Shown here: piece by piece, positions 1 to 6,738 of the stretch
Position numbering within the stretch: position 1 is the first letter of the stretch
Layout of the letters: the number at the start of each line of letters is the position of its first letter
Source: Actinomycetes bacterium
GTDB lineage: Bacteria; Actinomycetota; Acidimicrobiia; Acidimicrobiales; Bog-793
Reading direction: 5' to 3'
Length of the DNA: 11,719 bases
Assembly: GCA_021823365.1 (NCBI GenBank)
Contig: JAKAOD010000043.1
Location: 1-11,719, forward strand
The notes under the pieces: generated by a model
Databases searched by the model: none
What the model was told of the DNA's origin: nothing
Seen by the model: only the letters and a program-made list of their open reading frames with translations
Made by a program: the position numbers and the translations under genes

Positions 1-49
1 CGACGACCCGGCGCGCCCGGTCGAGCTGCTCCTCGCCGAGGTGCGGCAT
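1..49 (-). CDS. nuoE: NADH-quinone oxidoreductase subunit E (NuoE), N-terminal fragment
   Basis: Only the first 16 codons lie in the window. They read MPHLGEEQLDRARRVV, which resembles the helical start of 24-kDa (NuoE-type) subunits, where an 'ARxxxxRYP' segment usually follows. The ATG shares its first base with the TGA stop of nuoD (TGATG), so the genes are probably translationally coupled. A strong purine-rich ribosome binding site lies inside the end of nuoD. NuoE carries the 2Fe-2S cluster N1a of the NADH-input module and pairs with NuoF. None of its cluster-binding cysteines are visible here, so the name rests on position directly after nuoD and the short N-terminal match. Confidence 0.72.
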   Translation of the reverse strand, partial: MPHLGEEQLDRARRVV

Positions 50-1506
50 CAGCGGTCCACCTCCCCGAGCACCGGATCGACCGAGGACAGGATGGCGATC
101 GCGTCGGCGACGAGGCCCCCTCGAAGCAGCGCCGGGACGCTCTGGAGGTTCACGAAGCTCGGCGCCCGCCAGTGCATCCGGTACGGCTTGTTCGAGCCGT
201 CGGAGACGAGGTAGCAGCCGACCTCGCCGCGCGGCGACTCCGTGGCGACGTAGACCTCCCCCGCGGGCGGCTCGAAGCCACGGGTGTGCAGCTTGAAGTG
301 GTGGATGAGCGCTTCCATCGACTCGTCGATGCGCGCCCGGGGCGGCGGCGTCACCTTCTTGTCCTGCACGCGGTAGTCGCCGGAGGGCATCTTCTCTGCG
401 ACCTGGCGGACGATGCGGATCGACTCGCGGATCTCGTTCAACCGCACCGCGTACCGGTCGAACGTGTCGCCCACCGTGCCGACGACGACGTCGAAATCGA
501 CCTCGTCGTAGGCGAGGTAGGGCATCGACCGGCGAAGGTCCCAGGCCACCCCCGCGGCCCGGAGGATCGGTCCGGTCGCCGACATCGCGATCGCGAGCTC
601 GGCGCTGATCACCCCGACGCCTTCGGTGCGCTCGCGGAAGATCGGCTGGCCGGTGAGCAGCTCGTCGTAGTCGCCGACGCGCGCCTCGATCGTGTCGCAG
701 AGCGCCGCGACGTCGTCCTCCCAGCCGTCGGGAAGGTCGGCGGCGACCCCGCCGGGCCGGATGTAGTTGTGGTTCATCCGGAGCCCGGTCACCTTCTCGA
801 AGAAGGAGAGCAGGAGCTCGCGCTCCCGGAAGCCGAAGATCATCATCGTCGTCGACGCGAGGTCCATGCCGTTCGTCGCCGCCCACATCACGTGCGACGA
901 GATGCGCTGGAGCTCGGCCATGAGCATGCGGACCCACGTCGCCCGCGGCGGGATGGCGACGTCGAGCAGCTTCTCCACCGCGAGGCTGAAGGTGAGCTCG
1001 TTGTTGAGCGGCGAGAGGTAGTCCATGCGGGTGACGTTCGTCGCGCCTTGGACGTAGGTGAGCTCCTCTGCCGTCTTCTCCATCCCGGTGTGGAGGTAGC
1101 CGATCACCGGCTTGGAGCGCAGCACGGTCTCACCCTCGAGCTCGAGCATCATGCGGAGCACCCCGTGGGTCGAGGGGTGCTGCGGGCCGAGGTTGATGAT
1201 CATCGTCTCGCCCTCGCCGAAGCGCACGTTGTCGCGGTCGGGGTCGAGCGGCGGCTCGACGGCGGCGTCCTCGGGGAGGCGGAGCACCGCGCCCTGCTCG
1301 ATCAGCAGCTCGATCTCCTCGGTCGACTCCGTGGGCGCGAGCTCCTGGGAGCCCTCGCTCGTCCCGGCTTCCAGGCGCGCCTCGACGTCCTCCTCCGAGA
1401 GGTCCGCCGAGAGGTCCTCGCCGAGGTCCGACTCGGCCGGCGCGCCGTGCGCACCGGGCCCCTGGGACCGGCGGCCGCCCGGGTCGTGGATCAGCTGGTC
1501 CGTCAT
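49..1506 (-). CDS. nuoD: NADH-quinone oxidoreductase subunit D (NuoD, 49-kDa)
   Basis: This is the 49-kDa subunit of complex I, which forms the quinone-reduction cavity with NuoB. The family signature GPQHPSTHGVLR is at about residues 107-118. His114 matches the quinone-site histidine of Thermus Nqo4 by alignment from memory, and the partner tyrosine lies in MDYLSPL. GYLHTG, RISSHVMW, FGFRERELLL, TGLRMNHNYIRPGG and the C-terminal MEALIHHFK...AVDR-type ending (here DPVLGEVDR) are all present, so the core is intact. The protein is 485 aa, longer than usual, because about 105 residues precede the core. They are rich in Asp/Glu (about a quarter of residues) and look disordered. The ATG overlaps the nuoC stop as ATGA, which supports this start. 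A later start at Met102 (TMIINLG) would remove the extension but leave about 300 bp of open, gene-free sequence. Confidence 0.97.
   Translation of the reverse strand: MTDQLIHDPGGRRSQGPGAHGAPAESDLGEDLSADLSEEDVEARLEAGTSEGSQELAPTESTEEIELLIEQGAVLRLPEDAAVEPPLDPDRDNVRFGEGETMIINLGPQHPSTHGVLRMMLELEGETVLRSKPVIGYLHTGMEKTAEELTYVQGATNVTRMDYLSPLNNELTFSLAVEKLLDVAIPPRATWVRMLMAELQRISSHVMWAATNGMDLASTTMMIFGFRERELLLSFFEKVTGLRMNHNYIRPGGVAADLPDGWEDDVAALCDTIEARVGDYDELLTGQPIFRERTEGVGVISAELAIAMSATGPILRAAGVAWDLRRSMPYLAYDEVDFDVVVGTVGDTFDRYAVRLNEIRESIRIVRQVAEKMPSGDYRVQDKKVTPPPRARIDESMEALIHHFKLHTRGFEPPAGEVYVATESPRGEVGCYLVSDGSNKPYRMHWRAPSFVNLQSVPALLRGGLVADAIAILSSVDPVLGEVDR
57..66 (-). promoter_or_regulatory. Strong Shine-Dalgarno site for nuoE
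   Basis: On the minus strand the sequence reads GGGGAGGTGG and its GGAGG core ends 10 bases before the nuoE ATG. It lies inside the last codons of nuoD. It is one of the two best matches to the 16S anti-Shine-Dalgarno in the window and fixes the nuoE start. Confidence 0.7.
1395..1429 (-). repeat. Short 12-bp-period repeat encoding the acidic NuoD extension
   Basis: The 11-mer ccgagaggtcc occurs at 1395-1405 and exactly again at 1407-1417. A third copy shortened by two bases (ccgaggtcc) is at 1421-1429. On the coding strand this gives DLGEDLSADLSEED, a repeated Asp-Leu-Ser unit in the acidic N-terminal extension of NuoD. Slippage expansion is a plausible origin. Confidence 0.75.
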
Positions 1507-2027
1507 CTCGGGCCCGGCGCCTCTTTGAACTGGACGGGGACGCGGCCGACCCCGTAGTCCTTGCGCAGGGGATGGCCCTCCCAGTCCTGGGGCATCAGGA
1601 TGCGCGTCATGTCCGGGTGTCCCTCGAAGCGGATCCCGAACAGGTCGTAGGCCTCGCGCTCCATGCTCTCCGAGCCGGGGTAGAGCCGGAACAGCGTCGG
1701 GACCACCGGGTCGGACTCGGGGACCTGGACGCGCAGGCGGATGTAGCGGCACCGCTCGTGGCTGAGGAGCACGGTGACCACCTCGAAGCGCTCGGCCGGC
1801 ACGCCGGCGGGAAGCGCCCGCCCCATGTGGCGGAGGTAGTCGACGCCGCAGAGGTCCGTGCAGGTCGGGAACCCCTCGCGCTTGAGGGCCGCGGCCACCG
1901 GCGCGTAGCGGTCGCGGGAGGGGAAGAGGACCTCCTCGCCGCGGAACCACGCCGCGGGCACGCCCTCCAGGCCGGTGACCGACGCCGAGATCGGCTCGAC
2001 CCCTGCGGGAGGTGCGCCGACCAGCAT
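1503..2027 (-). CDS. nuoC: NADH-quinone oxidoreductase subunit C (NuoC, 30-kDa)
   Basis: NuoC is a structural subunit of the peripheral arm of complex I that packs against NuoD and NuoB. It is a separate protein here, not fused to NuoD as in E. coli. The 174-aa product carries the 30-kDa signature in its C-terminal half: EREAYDLFGIRFEGHPDMTR (about residues 123-142) and DWEGHPLRKDY (about 148-158). The N-terminal half has the expected alpha/beta region with TCTDLCGVDYL (about 55-65). Its ATG shares one base with the nuoB TGA (TGATG) and its own TGA overlaps the nuoD ATG by four bases, so it sits in a tightly coupled operon. Only a weak GGGA precedes the start, which fits coupling to nuoB translation. 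Confidence 0.96.
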   Translation of the reverse strand: MLVGAPPAGVEPISASVTGLEGVPAAWFRGEEVLFPSRDRYAPVAAALKREGFPTCTDLCGVDYLRHMGRALPAGVPAERFEVVTVLLSHERCRYIRLRVQVPESDPVVPTLFRLYPGSESMEREAYDLFGIRFEGHPDMTRILMPQDWEGHPLRKDYGVGRVPVQFKEAPGPR

Positions 2028-2611
2028 CAGCGCGGTGTCCCGACTCGGACCGGCCGCGGCAGCGGCTGGGTCCAGCCGGGCACCTCGACCGCGAGGTCGA
2101 CGCCCGCACCCGCGCTCGACGCGGACCGGCGCTTCGTGATCTCGCCGGTCCTCACCTTCTCGTGCAGCGTCAGGATCGCGTGGATGAGCGTCTGCGGGCT
2201 CGGGGGGCAGCCCGGGGCGTAGACGTCGACCGGGACGATCTCATCGACACCCTGGACGATTGCGTAGTTGTTGAACATCCCGCCCGAGGACGCGCACACC
2301 CCCATGGAGATGACCCACTTCGGCTCGACCATCTGGTCGTAGACCTGGCGGAGCACGGGCGCCATCTTCTGGGAGACGCGGCCGGCGACGATCATGAGGT
2401 CGGCTTGCCGGGGGGAGGGCCGGAACACCTCCATGCCGAAGCGCGCGAGGTCGAAGTCGGCGGCGCCCGCGGCCATCATCTCGATCGCGCAGCACGCCAG
2501 GCCGAAGGTCGCGGGCCACATCGAATGCGCTCGGCACCACTTGACGAAGTCCTCGAGCTTGCCCGTGAGGAAGTTGTGGCTCAGCGACTCGAGCCCGCCC
2601 CAGGTCGCCAT
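2027..2611 (-). CDS. nuoB: NADH-quinone oxidoreductase subunit B (NuoB, PSST)
   Basis: NuoB holds the terminal 4Fe-4S cluster N2, which passes electrons to quinone at the NuoB/NuoD interface. All four cluster cysteines are visible: Cys40 and Cys41 in [10 protein letters not shown], Cys106 in [10 protein letters not shown] and Cys135 in [10 protein letters not shown]. The quinone-pocket helix [17 protein letters not shown] (about 55-71) is intact. At 194 aa it is of normal length. The last 35 residues are Pro/Arg/Ala-rich, as is common for variable NuoB tails. The ATG lies 7 bases after the nuoA stop. AGGGGA, which overlaps that stop codon, can serve as the ribosome binding site, with short spacing. 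Confidence 0.98.
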   Translation of the reverse strand: MATWGGLESLSHNFLTGKLEDFVKWCRAHSMWPATFGLACCAIEMMAAGAADFDLARFGMEVFRPSPRQADLMIVAGRVSQKMAPVLRQVYDQMVEPKWVISMGVCASSGGMFNNYAIVQGVDEIVPVDVYAPGCPPSPQTLIHAILTLHEKVRTGEITKRRSASSAGAGVDLAVEVPGWTQPLPRPVRVGTPR

Positions 2612-2618
2612 CGGTCCC

Positions 2619-3092
2619 CTAGGCGGCGCGGCCGGAGCCTTCGTCGCCCGCCGCGGCTGAGCCGACGCGCCGGACGGTCGAGGCCGTCGTGCGCTCGAAG
2701 CGCCCCGCGAGAGGGCGGACGCGCTTCACGGGGCCCCAGTCGAGCGACCCGGTCGAGAGGAGGTAGAGGAGCGAGAAGAAGACGGCGCCGGCGAAGACGA
2801 TGATCTCGACGAGGCCGAAGCGGCCGAGCTGGTGGTAGACGACCGCCCAGGGGAAGAGGAAGACGATCTCGATGTCGAAGATCACGTAGATCATCGCGAC
2901 GACGTAGAAGCGGACGGGGAACCGCTGCGCAGGCTCGTACGTCGGGACGATGCCGCACTCGTACGGCGCCGCCTTCGCCGCCGTCGGGCGGCGGGGTGCA
3001 AGAAGGCGCGAGGCGAGCACCGACAGGCCCGCGAAGGCGAGGGCCAGCACGAACAAGACGAAGATCGGGAGGTAGCTGTCGAGGCTGCCCAT
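2619..3092 (-). CDS. nuoA: NADH-quinone oxidoreductase subunit A (NuoA)
   Basis: NuoA is a three-helix membrane subunit of complex I at the junction between the peripheral and membrane arms. Hydrophobic segments lie at about residues 8-30, 62-84 and 92-113. The family motif YECG is at 44-47 in the loop between helices 1 and 2. [12 protein letters not shown] (72-83) carries the conserved acidic residues Asp73 and Glu75 of helix 2. The 157-aa protein is slightly longer than many homologues because of a basic, Ala/Ser/Gly-rich C-terminal tail after about residue 120. It is the first gene of the nuo operon and is divergent from the reductase gene. No good Shine-Dalgarno precedes the ATG. TAGAAC at 3104-3109 is a weak -10 candidate with no convincing -35. 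Confidence 0.96.
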   Translation of the reverse strand: MGSLDSYLPIFVLFVLALAFAGLSVLASRLLAPRRPTAAKAAPYECGIVPTYEPAQRFPVRFYVVAMIYVIFDIEIVFLFPWAVVYHQLGRFGLVEIIVFAGAVFFSLLYLLSTGSLDWGPVKRVRPLAGRFERTTASTVRRVGSAAAGDEGSGRAA

Positions 3093-3148
3093 GGCTCAGC
3101 TCGGTTCTACCACGGCGCGGCGCCCGCAGGCACATCCGCCGCTGCCAG

Positions 3149-3154
3149 TAGTCT
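3149..3154 (+). promoter_or_regulatory. Predicted -10 element of a leaderless promoter for the reductase gene
   Basis: TAGTCT fits the actinobacterial TANNNT pattern. Six bases separate it from the GTG at 3161, which would put the transcription start on or next to the start codon. No Shine-Dalgarno precedes that GTG, and an in-frame TAG at 3149-3151 rules out any earlier start. No recognisable -35 was seen, so this is a prediction. The rest of the 68-bp divergent gap (3093-3160) shows no clear palindrome. Confidence 0.4.
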
Positions 3155-3160
3155 CGGGTC

Positions 3161-4543
3161 GTGCCCGGCGACGTCGCCTCCGCGCATGCGCCGCCGGCGC
3201 CCGGCGAGGCGCGCTGCGACGTGCTCGTCGTCGGGGCCGGGCCTGCAGGGGCCTCGGCCGCCTACTGGCTCGCGGCGTCCGGCCACGACGTCCTCGTCCT
3301 CGAGAAGAAGCACTTCCCGCGGCCGAAGACCTGCGGCGACGGGCTCACGCCCCGAGCGGTCCGCCAGCTCGAGGACATGGGGCTCGCGGCCGAGATCGGC
3401 CGCTACCACCGCTGCGAGGGGCTGAGGGCGCTCGCCTTCGGGCGCGAGCTCGTCCTCAGCTGGCCGAGCCACCCCGACTTCCCCGGACACGGCTACGTCG
3501 TCACCCGCGCCGAGCTCGACGCGCTCGTCGCGGGACGCGCCGAGAAGGCAGGGGCGAGGATCTGGCAGGGTGCAGAGGCGATCGCGCCGCGCCTCGGCGG
3601 GGGCGGCGGCCCGGCGCCGGCGGCCGTGGCCGGCCCGGCCGGTGGGGCCGTCGTGCGCGACACGGCAAGCGGACGGCTTTTCGAAGTCCGGGCGCGCCAT
3701 GTCGTCGTCGCCGACGGGGCGCTCTCGCGCTTCGGGCGAGCGCTCGGCACGCGCCGGGACCGCGCGAGGCCCCTCGGGTTGGCCCTTCGCGGCTACTTCC
3801 GCTCGCCCCGGCACGCCGAGTCCCTGATCGAGTCGCATCTCGACATCCGCGACCGGCACGGCGGCGTCGTCCCCGGCTACGGCTGGGTGTTCCCCCTCGG
3901 CGACGGGCGCGTCAACGTCGGCGTCGGGCTGCTGTCGACCTCGGACCGCTGGCGCGGCGCCAACACGACGCGCATCATGGACGCGTTCCTCGAGCAGGCG
4001 CCGGCATCGTGGTGCCTGACGCCGGAGTCCTCGCTCGGCCCGCCGACCGGCGGCAGGCTGCCCATGGGGCTCTCGGTGGGCCCGCACGCCGGGCCGGACT
4101 ACCTCCTCGCCGGCGACGCCGGGGGCTCGATCAACCCGTTCAACGGGGAGGGGATCGCCTACGGCTACGAGACCGGCCGCCTCGCCGCCGAGGTGGTCGA
4201 CGAGGCCCTTCGCTCGGGCAGGCCCGAGGCGCTCGCAGCGTACGAGACGCGGCTCGAGGCCGCCTACGGCGCCTACTACGGCGTGGGGAGCGCCTTCTCG
4301 AGGCTGCTCGGTCGCGACGGGGTGATGCGGCTCCTCGTCGGCGCCGGCATGCGCTCGGCGACGGTGATGTCCTGGGTGCTGAGGATCATGTCGAACCTGC
4401 TCCGCGACGGCGAGCTGGGCCCTCCGGAGGCCGCCTACCGCGCCGCCGCGCTGGCGAGCTCCCTCGCGACCTCCCGGGCGGCCTCGACGGTCCGCGCCAC
4501 CTCGCCCTCGCCGTGGGCGAGCGAGGTGAACACGACCTCGTAG
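3161..4543 (+). CDS. Geranylgeranyl reductase family FAD-dependent oxidoreductase (MenJ-like candidate)
   Basis: This is a flavoprotein of the geranylgeranyl-reductase family, which saturates isoprenoid double bonds. The N-terminal dinucleotide-binding motif VLVVGAGPAGASAAYWL is at about residues 21-37. EKKHFPRPKTCGDGLTPRAV (about 48-67) is the family's substrate and FAD segment. LLAGDAGGSINPFNGEGI, in the last third, is the second FAD-binding motif. Actinobacterial relatives include MenJ, which reduces one double bond of the menaquinone side chain. Another lipid substrate cannot be excluded. The divergent complex I operon favours a quinone role. A Gly/Pro/Ala-rich insert lies at about residues 142-170. 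The last 35 residues (from about AAALASSLA on) are antisense to hemL, are low in complexity and probably lie outside the fold. The GTG is the first possible start because an in-frame stop lies 12 bases upstream. Confidence 0.88.
   Translation: MPGDVASAHAPPAPGEARCDVLVVGAGPAGASAAYWLAASGHDVLVLEKKHFPRPKTCGDGLTPRAVRQLEDMGLAAEIGRYHRCEGLRALAFGRELVLSWPSHPDFPGHGYVVTRAELDALVAGRAEKAGARIWQGAEAIAPRLGGGGGPAPAAVAGPAGGAVVRDTASGRLFEVRARHVVVADGALSRFGRALGTRRDRARPLGLALRGYFRSPRHAESLIESHLDIRDRHGGVVPGYGWVFPLGDGRVNVGVGLLSTSDRWRGANTTRIMDAFLEQAPASWCLTPESSLGPPTGGRLPMGLSVGPHAGPDYLLAGDAGGSINPFNGEGIAYGYETGRLAAEVVDEALRSGRPEALAAYETRLEAAYGAYYGVGSAFSRLLGRDGVMRLLVGAGMRSATVMSWVLRIMSNLLRDGELGPPEAAYRAAALASSLATSRAASTVRATSPSPWASEVNTTS
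4435..4543. other. 109-bp convergent (tail-to-tail) overlap of the reductase gene and hemL
   Basis: The plus-strand reductase gene stops at TAG 4541-4543, while hemL on the minus strand stops at TAG 4437-4435. The two coding 3' ends therefore share 109 bp. HemL needs this DNA for its conserved C-terminal helix, whereas the reductase tail from it is Ala/Ser/Thr-rich. No hairpin-plus-T-tract terminator is visible at the junction, so the two transcripts probably overlap in antisense. Confidence 0.85.
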
Positions 4544-5742
4544 GGACTCGGGGCGAAGGCGATCTCGCGCCTCGCCATCGCCGCGAAGAAGCGAGCGTAG
4601 CGATCGCCCTCCGCCGCCCGGCGGGCGCCGTCGAAGTCGCGCACGGGCGAGGTCGAGAAGCTGATCCCGAGCAGCGTGCCGACGACCGGCACCTGGGCGG
4701 CGACGCCCGCCGAGGCGAAGGCGTCCTCGAGCCCTCTGGCGAGCTCGCCCACCCGGGACTCGATCGTCGCGTAGACCTCGGGGGTCAAGAGCTCGAGCGC
4801 GGCGATCCCCGCCGCCGTCGCAAGCGGGTTCCCCGAGAGCGTCCCCGCCTGGTACACCGGTCCGGTCGGCGCGAGCAGCTCCATGAGCTCCCGGCGCCCG
4901 CCGACGGCGGCGAGCGGCAGCCCGCCGCCGAGCACCTTGCCGAGGCAGCACAGGTCCGGGCGGATGGACCATCGCCCGCTCGCGCCGGCTCGCCCGAGCC
5001 GGAAGCCGGTGACGACCTCGTCGAAGACCAAGAGCGCGCCGGCGGCGTCGCACGCCTCGCGCAGGCCCTCGAGGAAGCCGGGGAGGGGCTCGACGAGCCC
5101 CATGTTCGCCGCCACGGGCTCGACGATCACGCAGGCCACGCGCTCGTCGAGCTCCGGGACGACGTTGTACGGCGCGACGAGCGTCCCCTCCACCGCGGCG
5201 CCGGGGACGCCGGCCGAGCCGGAGAGCCCGAGGGTCGCCACGCCGCTGCCACCGGCGGCGAGGAGAGCGTCGACATGGCCGTGATAGCAGCCGGCGAACT
5301 TCACCACCCGGTCACGTCCGGTCGCCCCCCGGGCGAGCCGGATCGCCGTCATCGCGGCCTCGGTCCCGGAGGAGACGAAGCGCACCATCTCGCAGCCGGG
5401 CACGGCCTCGACCACGCGCGTCGCCAGCTCCACCTCGCCCTCTGTCGGCGCGCCGAACGTGGTGCCGGCGAGGGCGGCGGCGCGGACGGCCGCGACGAGC
5501 GCCGGGTGGGCGTGGCCGAGGATGGACGCGCCCCACGACTGGACGTAGTCGAGCAGCCGTCTCCCGTCGGCGTCGACGACGTAGGCGCCCTCGGCGAGTG
5601 AGACGAACCACGGCGTCCCGCCCACGGCGCCGAATGCCCGCACGGGCGAGTCCACCCCGCCCGGGATGACCGAGCACGCCCGCTCGAACAGGGCGCGGCT
5701 CAGCGGGCCGGCGGTCCCCCCGCCGCCTGCCGGCTCAGCCAC
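4435..5742 (-). CDS. hemL: Glutamate-1-semialdehyde 2,1-aminomutase (HemL)
   Basis: HemL is the cytosolic PLP enzyme that isomerises glutamate-1-semialdehyde to 5-aminolevulinate, the second step of the C5 route. Visible motifs are RACSVIPGGVDSPVRAFGAVGG (about 21-42, the family's N-terminal substrate segment), SSGTEAAMTAIRLAR (124-138), CYHGHVDALL (152-161), the cofactor aspartate in LLVFDEVVTGFR (237-248) and the Schiff-base lysine Lys269 in LCCLGKVLGGGLP. TLSGNPLA follows at about residue 320. At 435 aa the length is normal. The start is a GTG that lies within the last codons of hemB (8-bp overlap), with no strong ribosome binding site, so translation is probably coupled to hemB. It is the last gene of the tetrapyrrole operon. 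Related class-III aminotransferases are a weaker alternative, since the heme context and PGGVxSPVR motif fit HemL. Confidence 0.97.
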   Translation of the reverse strand: MAEPAGGGGTAGPLSRALFERACSVIPGGVDSPVRAFGAVGGTPWFVSLAEGAYVVDADGRRLLDYVQSWGASILGHAHPALVAAVRAAALAGTTFGAPTEGEVELATRVVEAVPGCEMVRFVSSGTEAAMTAIRLARGATGRDRVVKFAGCYHGHVDALLAAGGSGVATLGLSGSAGVPGAAVEGTLVAPYNVVPELDERVACVIVEPVAANMGLVEPLPGFLEGLREACDAAGALLVFDEVVTGFRLGRAGASGRWSIRPDLCCLGKVLGGGLPLAAVGGRRELMELLAPTGPVYQAGTLSGNPLATAAGIAALELLTPEVYATIESRVGELARGLEDAFASAGVAAQVPVVGTLLGISFSTSPVRDFDGARRAAEGDRYARFFAAMARREIAFAPSPYEVVFTSLAHGEGEVARTVEAAREVARELASAAAR

Positions 5743-6706
5743 GGTCGCGGCGGAGCAGCTCGGCGACCTCGGCGGCGAAGTAGGTGAGGACGAGGTCCGC
5801 GCCGGCCCGGCGGATGGCGCCGAGCGTCTCGAGCACGACCGGTCGGCGCTCGATCCAGCCGCGCTCGGCGGCGGCGGCGATCATCGCGTACTCCCCGCTC
5901 ACCTGGTAGGCGGCGACGGGGAGCTCGAAGGTGGCCCGCGCCGCCGCGATCACGTCGAGGGAGGTGAGCGCCGGCTTGACCATCACGAGGTCGGCACCCT
6001 CCTCGACGTCCAGGCGCAGCTCGGCGAGCGCCTCACGCCGGTTCGCCGGGTCCTGCTGGTAGCCCCGGCGGTCGCCACCGCCGGCGATGCGCACGTCGAC
6101 CGCGTCGCGGAAGGGACCGTAGAGCGAGGAGGCGTACTTCGCGGCGTAGGCGAGGATGCCGACGCCCTGATGGCCCGACCCGTCGAGGGCGGACCGGATC
6201 GCCGCGACCTGACCGTCCATCATCCCGCTCGGCGCGACGAGGTCGGCGCCCGCCTCCGCCTGGGCCACGGCGACCTCGGCGTAGCGCTCGAGCGTGGCGT
6301 CGTTGTCCACGAGGCCGTCGCGGCCGACGATCCCGCAGTGGCCGTGGTCGGTGTACTCGTCGAGGCACAGGTCCGGGATGAGGACGAGCTCCTCGCCGAC
6401 AGCCTGGCGCAGCTCCCGCAGCGCGAGCTGCACGACGCCGGAGGGGTCCGACGCGCCCGAGCCCACGGCGTCCTTCCGGGCGGGCACCCCGAAGAGCACG
6501 ATGGCCGGCACGCCGAGCACGACCAGTCGCTTCGCCTCGGCGACGAGCGAGGCGCGGCTGTGCTGCACGACGCCGGGGAGCGAGGGGACCGGGACCGGCA
6601 GCTCGATGCCCTCGCGCACGAACAGCGGAGCGACGAGATCGTCGACGGCGAGACGCGTCTCGGCGACCATCCTCCGGAACGCGGGCGTCCGCCGGAGCCT
6701 GCGCAT
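5735..6706 (-). CDS. hemB: Delta-aminolevulinic acid dehydratase / porphobilinogen synthase (HemB)
   Basis: HemB condenses two 5-aminolevulinates into porphobilinogen. The 323-aa protein has both active-site lysines: Lys190 in ILAYAAKYASSLYGPFR and Lys244 in LVMVKPAL. The metal segment reads DLCLDEYTDHGHCG (112-125), with Cys114, Asp116 and Cys124, so the middle cysteine of the classical zinc triad is replaced by Asp. APSGMMDGQV (158-167), GGDRRGYQQDP (210-220) and YQVSGEYAM (267-275) are conserved. The ATG at 6706 is used here. An in-frame GTG at 6727, 11 bases after the cobA/hemD stop, would add seven residues (VGFPARR), and neither has a strong ribosome binding site. The 3' end overlaps hemL by eight bases. 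Confidence 0.97.
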   Translation of the reverse strand: MRRLRRTPAFRRMVAETRLAVDDLVAPLFVREGIELPVPVPSLPGVVQHSRASLVAEAKRLVVLGVPAIVLFGVPARKDAVGSGASDPSGVVQLALRELRQAVGEELVLIPDLCLDEYTDHGHCGIVGRDGLVDNDATLERYAEVAVAQAEAGADLVAPSGMMDGQVAAIRSALDGSGHQGVGILAYAAKYASSLYGPFRDAVDVRIAGGGDRRGYQQDPANRREALAELRLDVEEGADLVMVKPALTSLDVIAAARATFELPVAAYQVSGEYAMIAAAAERGWIERRPVVLETLGAIRRAGADLVLTYFAAEVAELLRRDRG

Positions 6707-6738
6707 GCGTCGCGCCGGGAAGCCCACGGCGGCCGAGC

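Noticed and set aside
172..1557. Long plus-strand open frame opposite nuoD
   Set aside because: It is antisense to an unmistakable nuoD, is rich in Arg/Val/His/Asp as expected from GC-rich antisense DNA, and resembles no family. The same applies to long plus-strand frames at 3091-5601, 5666-6916, 6799-8541 and 8632-10995.
1507..2109. Extended nuoD reading frame upstream of the ATG at 1506
   Set aside because: The extra 201 codons are an out-of-frame reading of nuoC. The ATGA overlap with the nuoC stop marks the true start.
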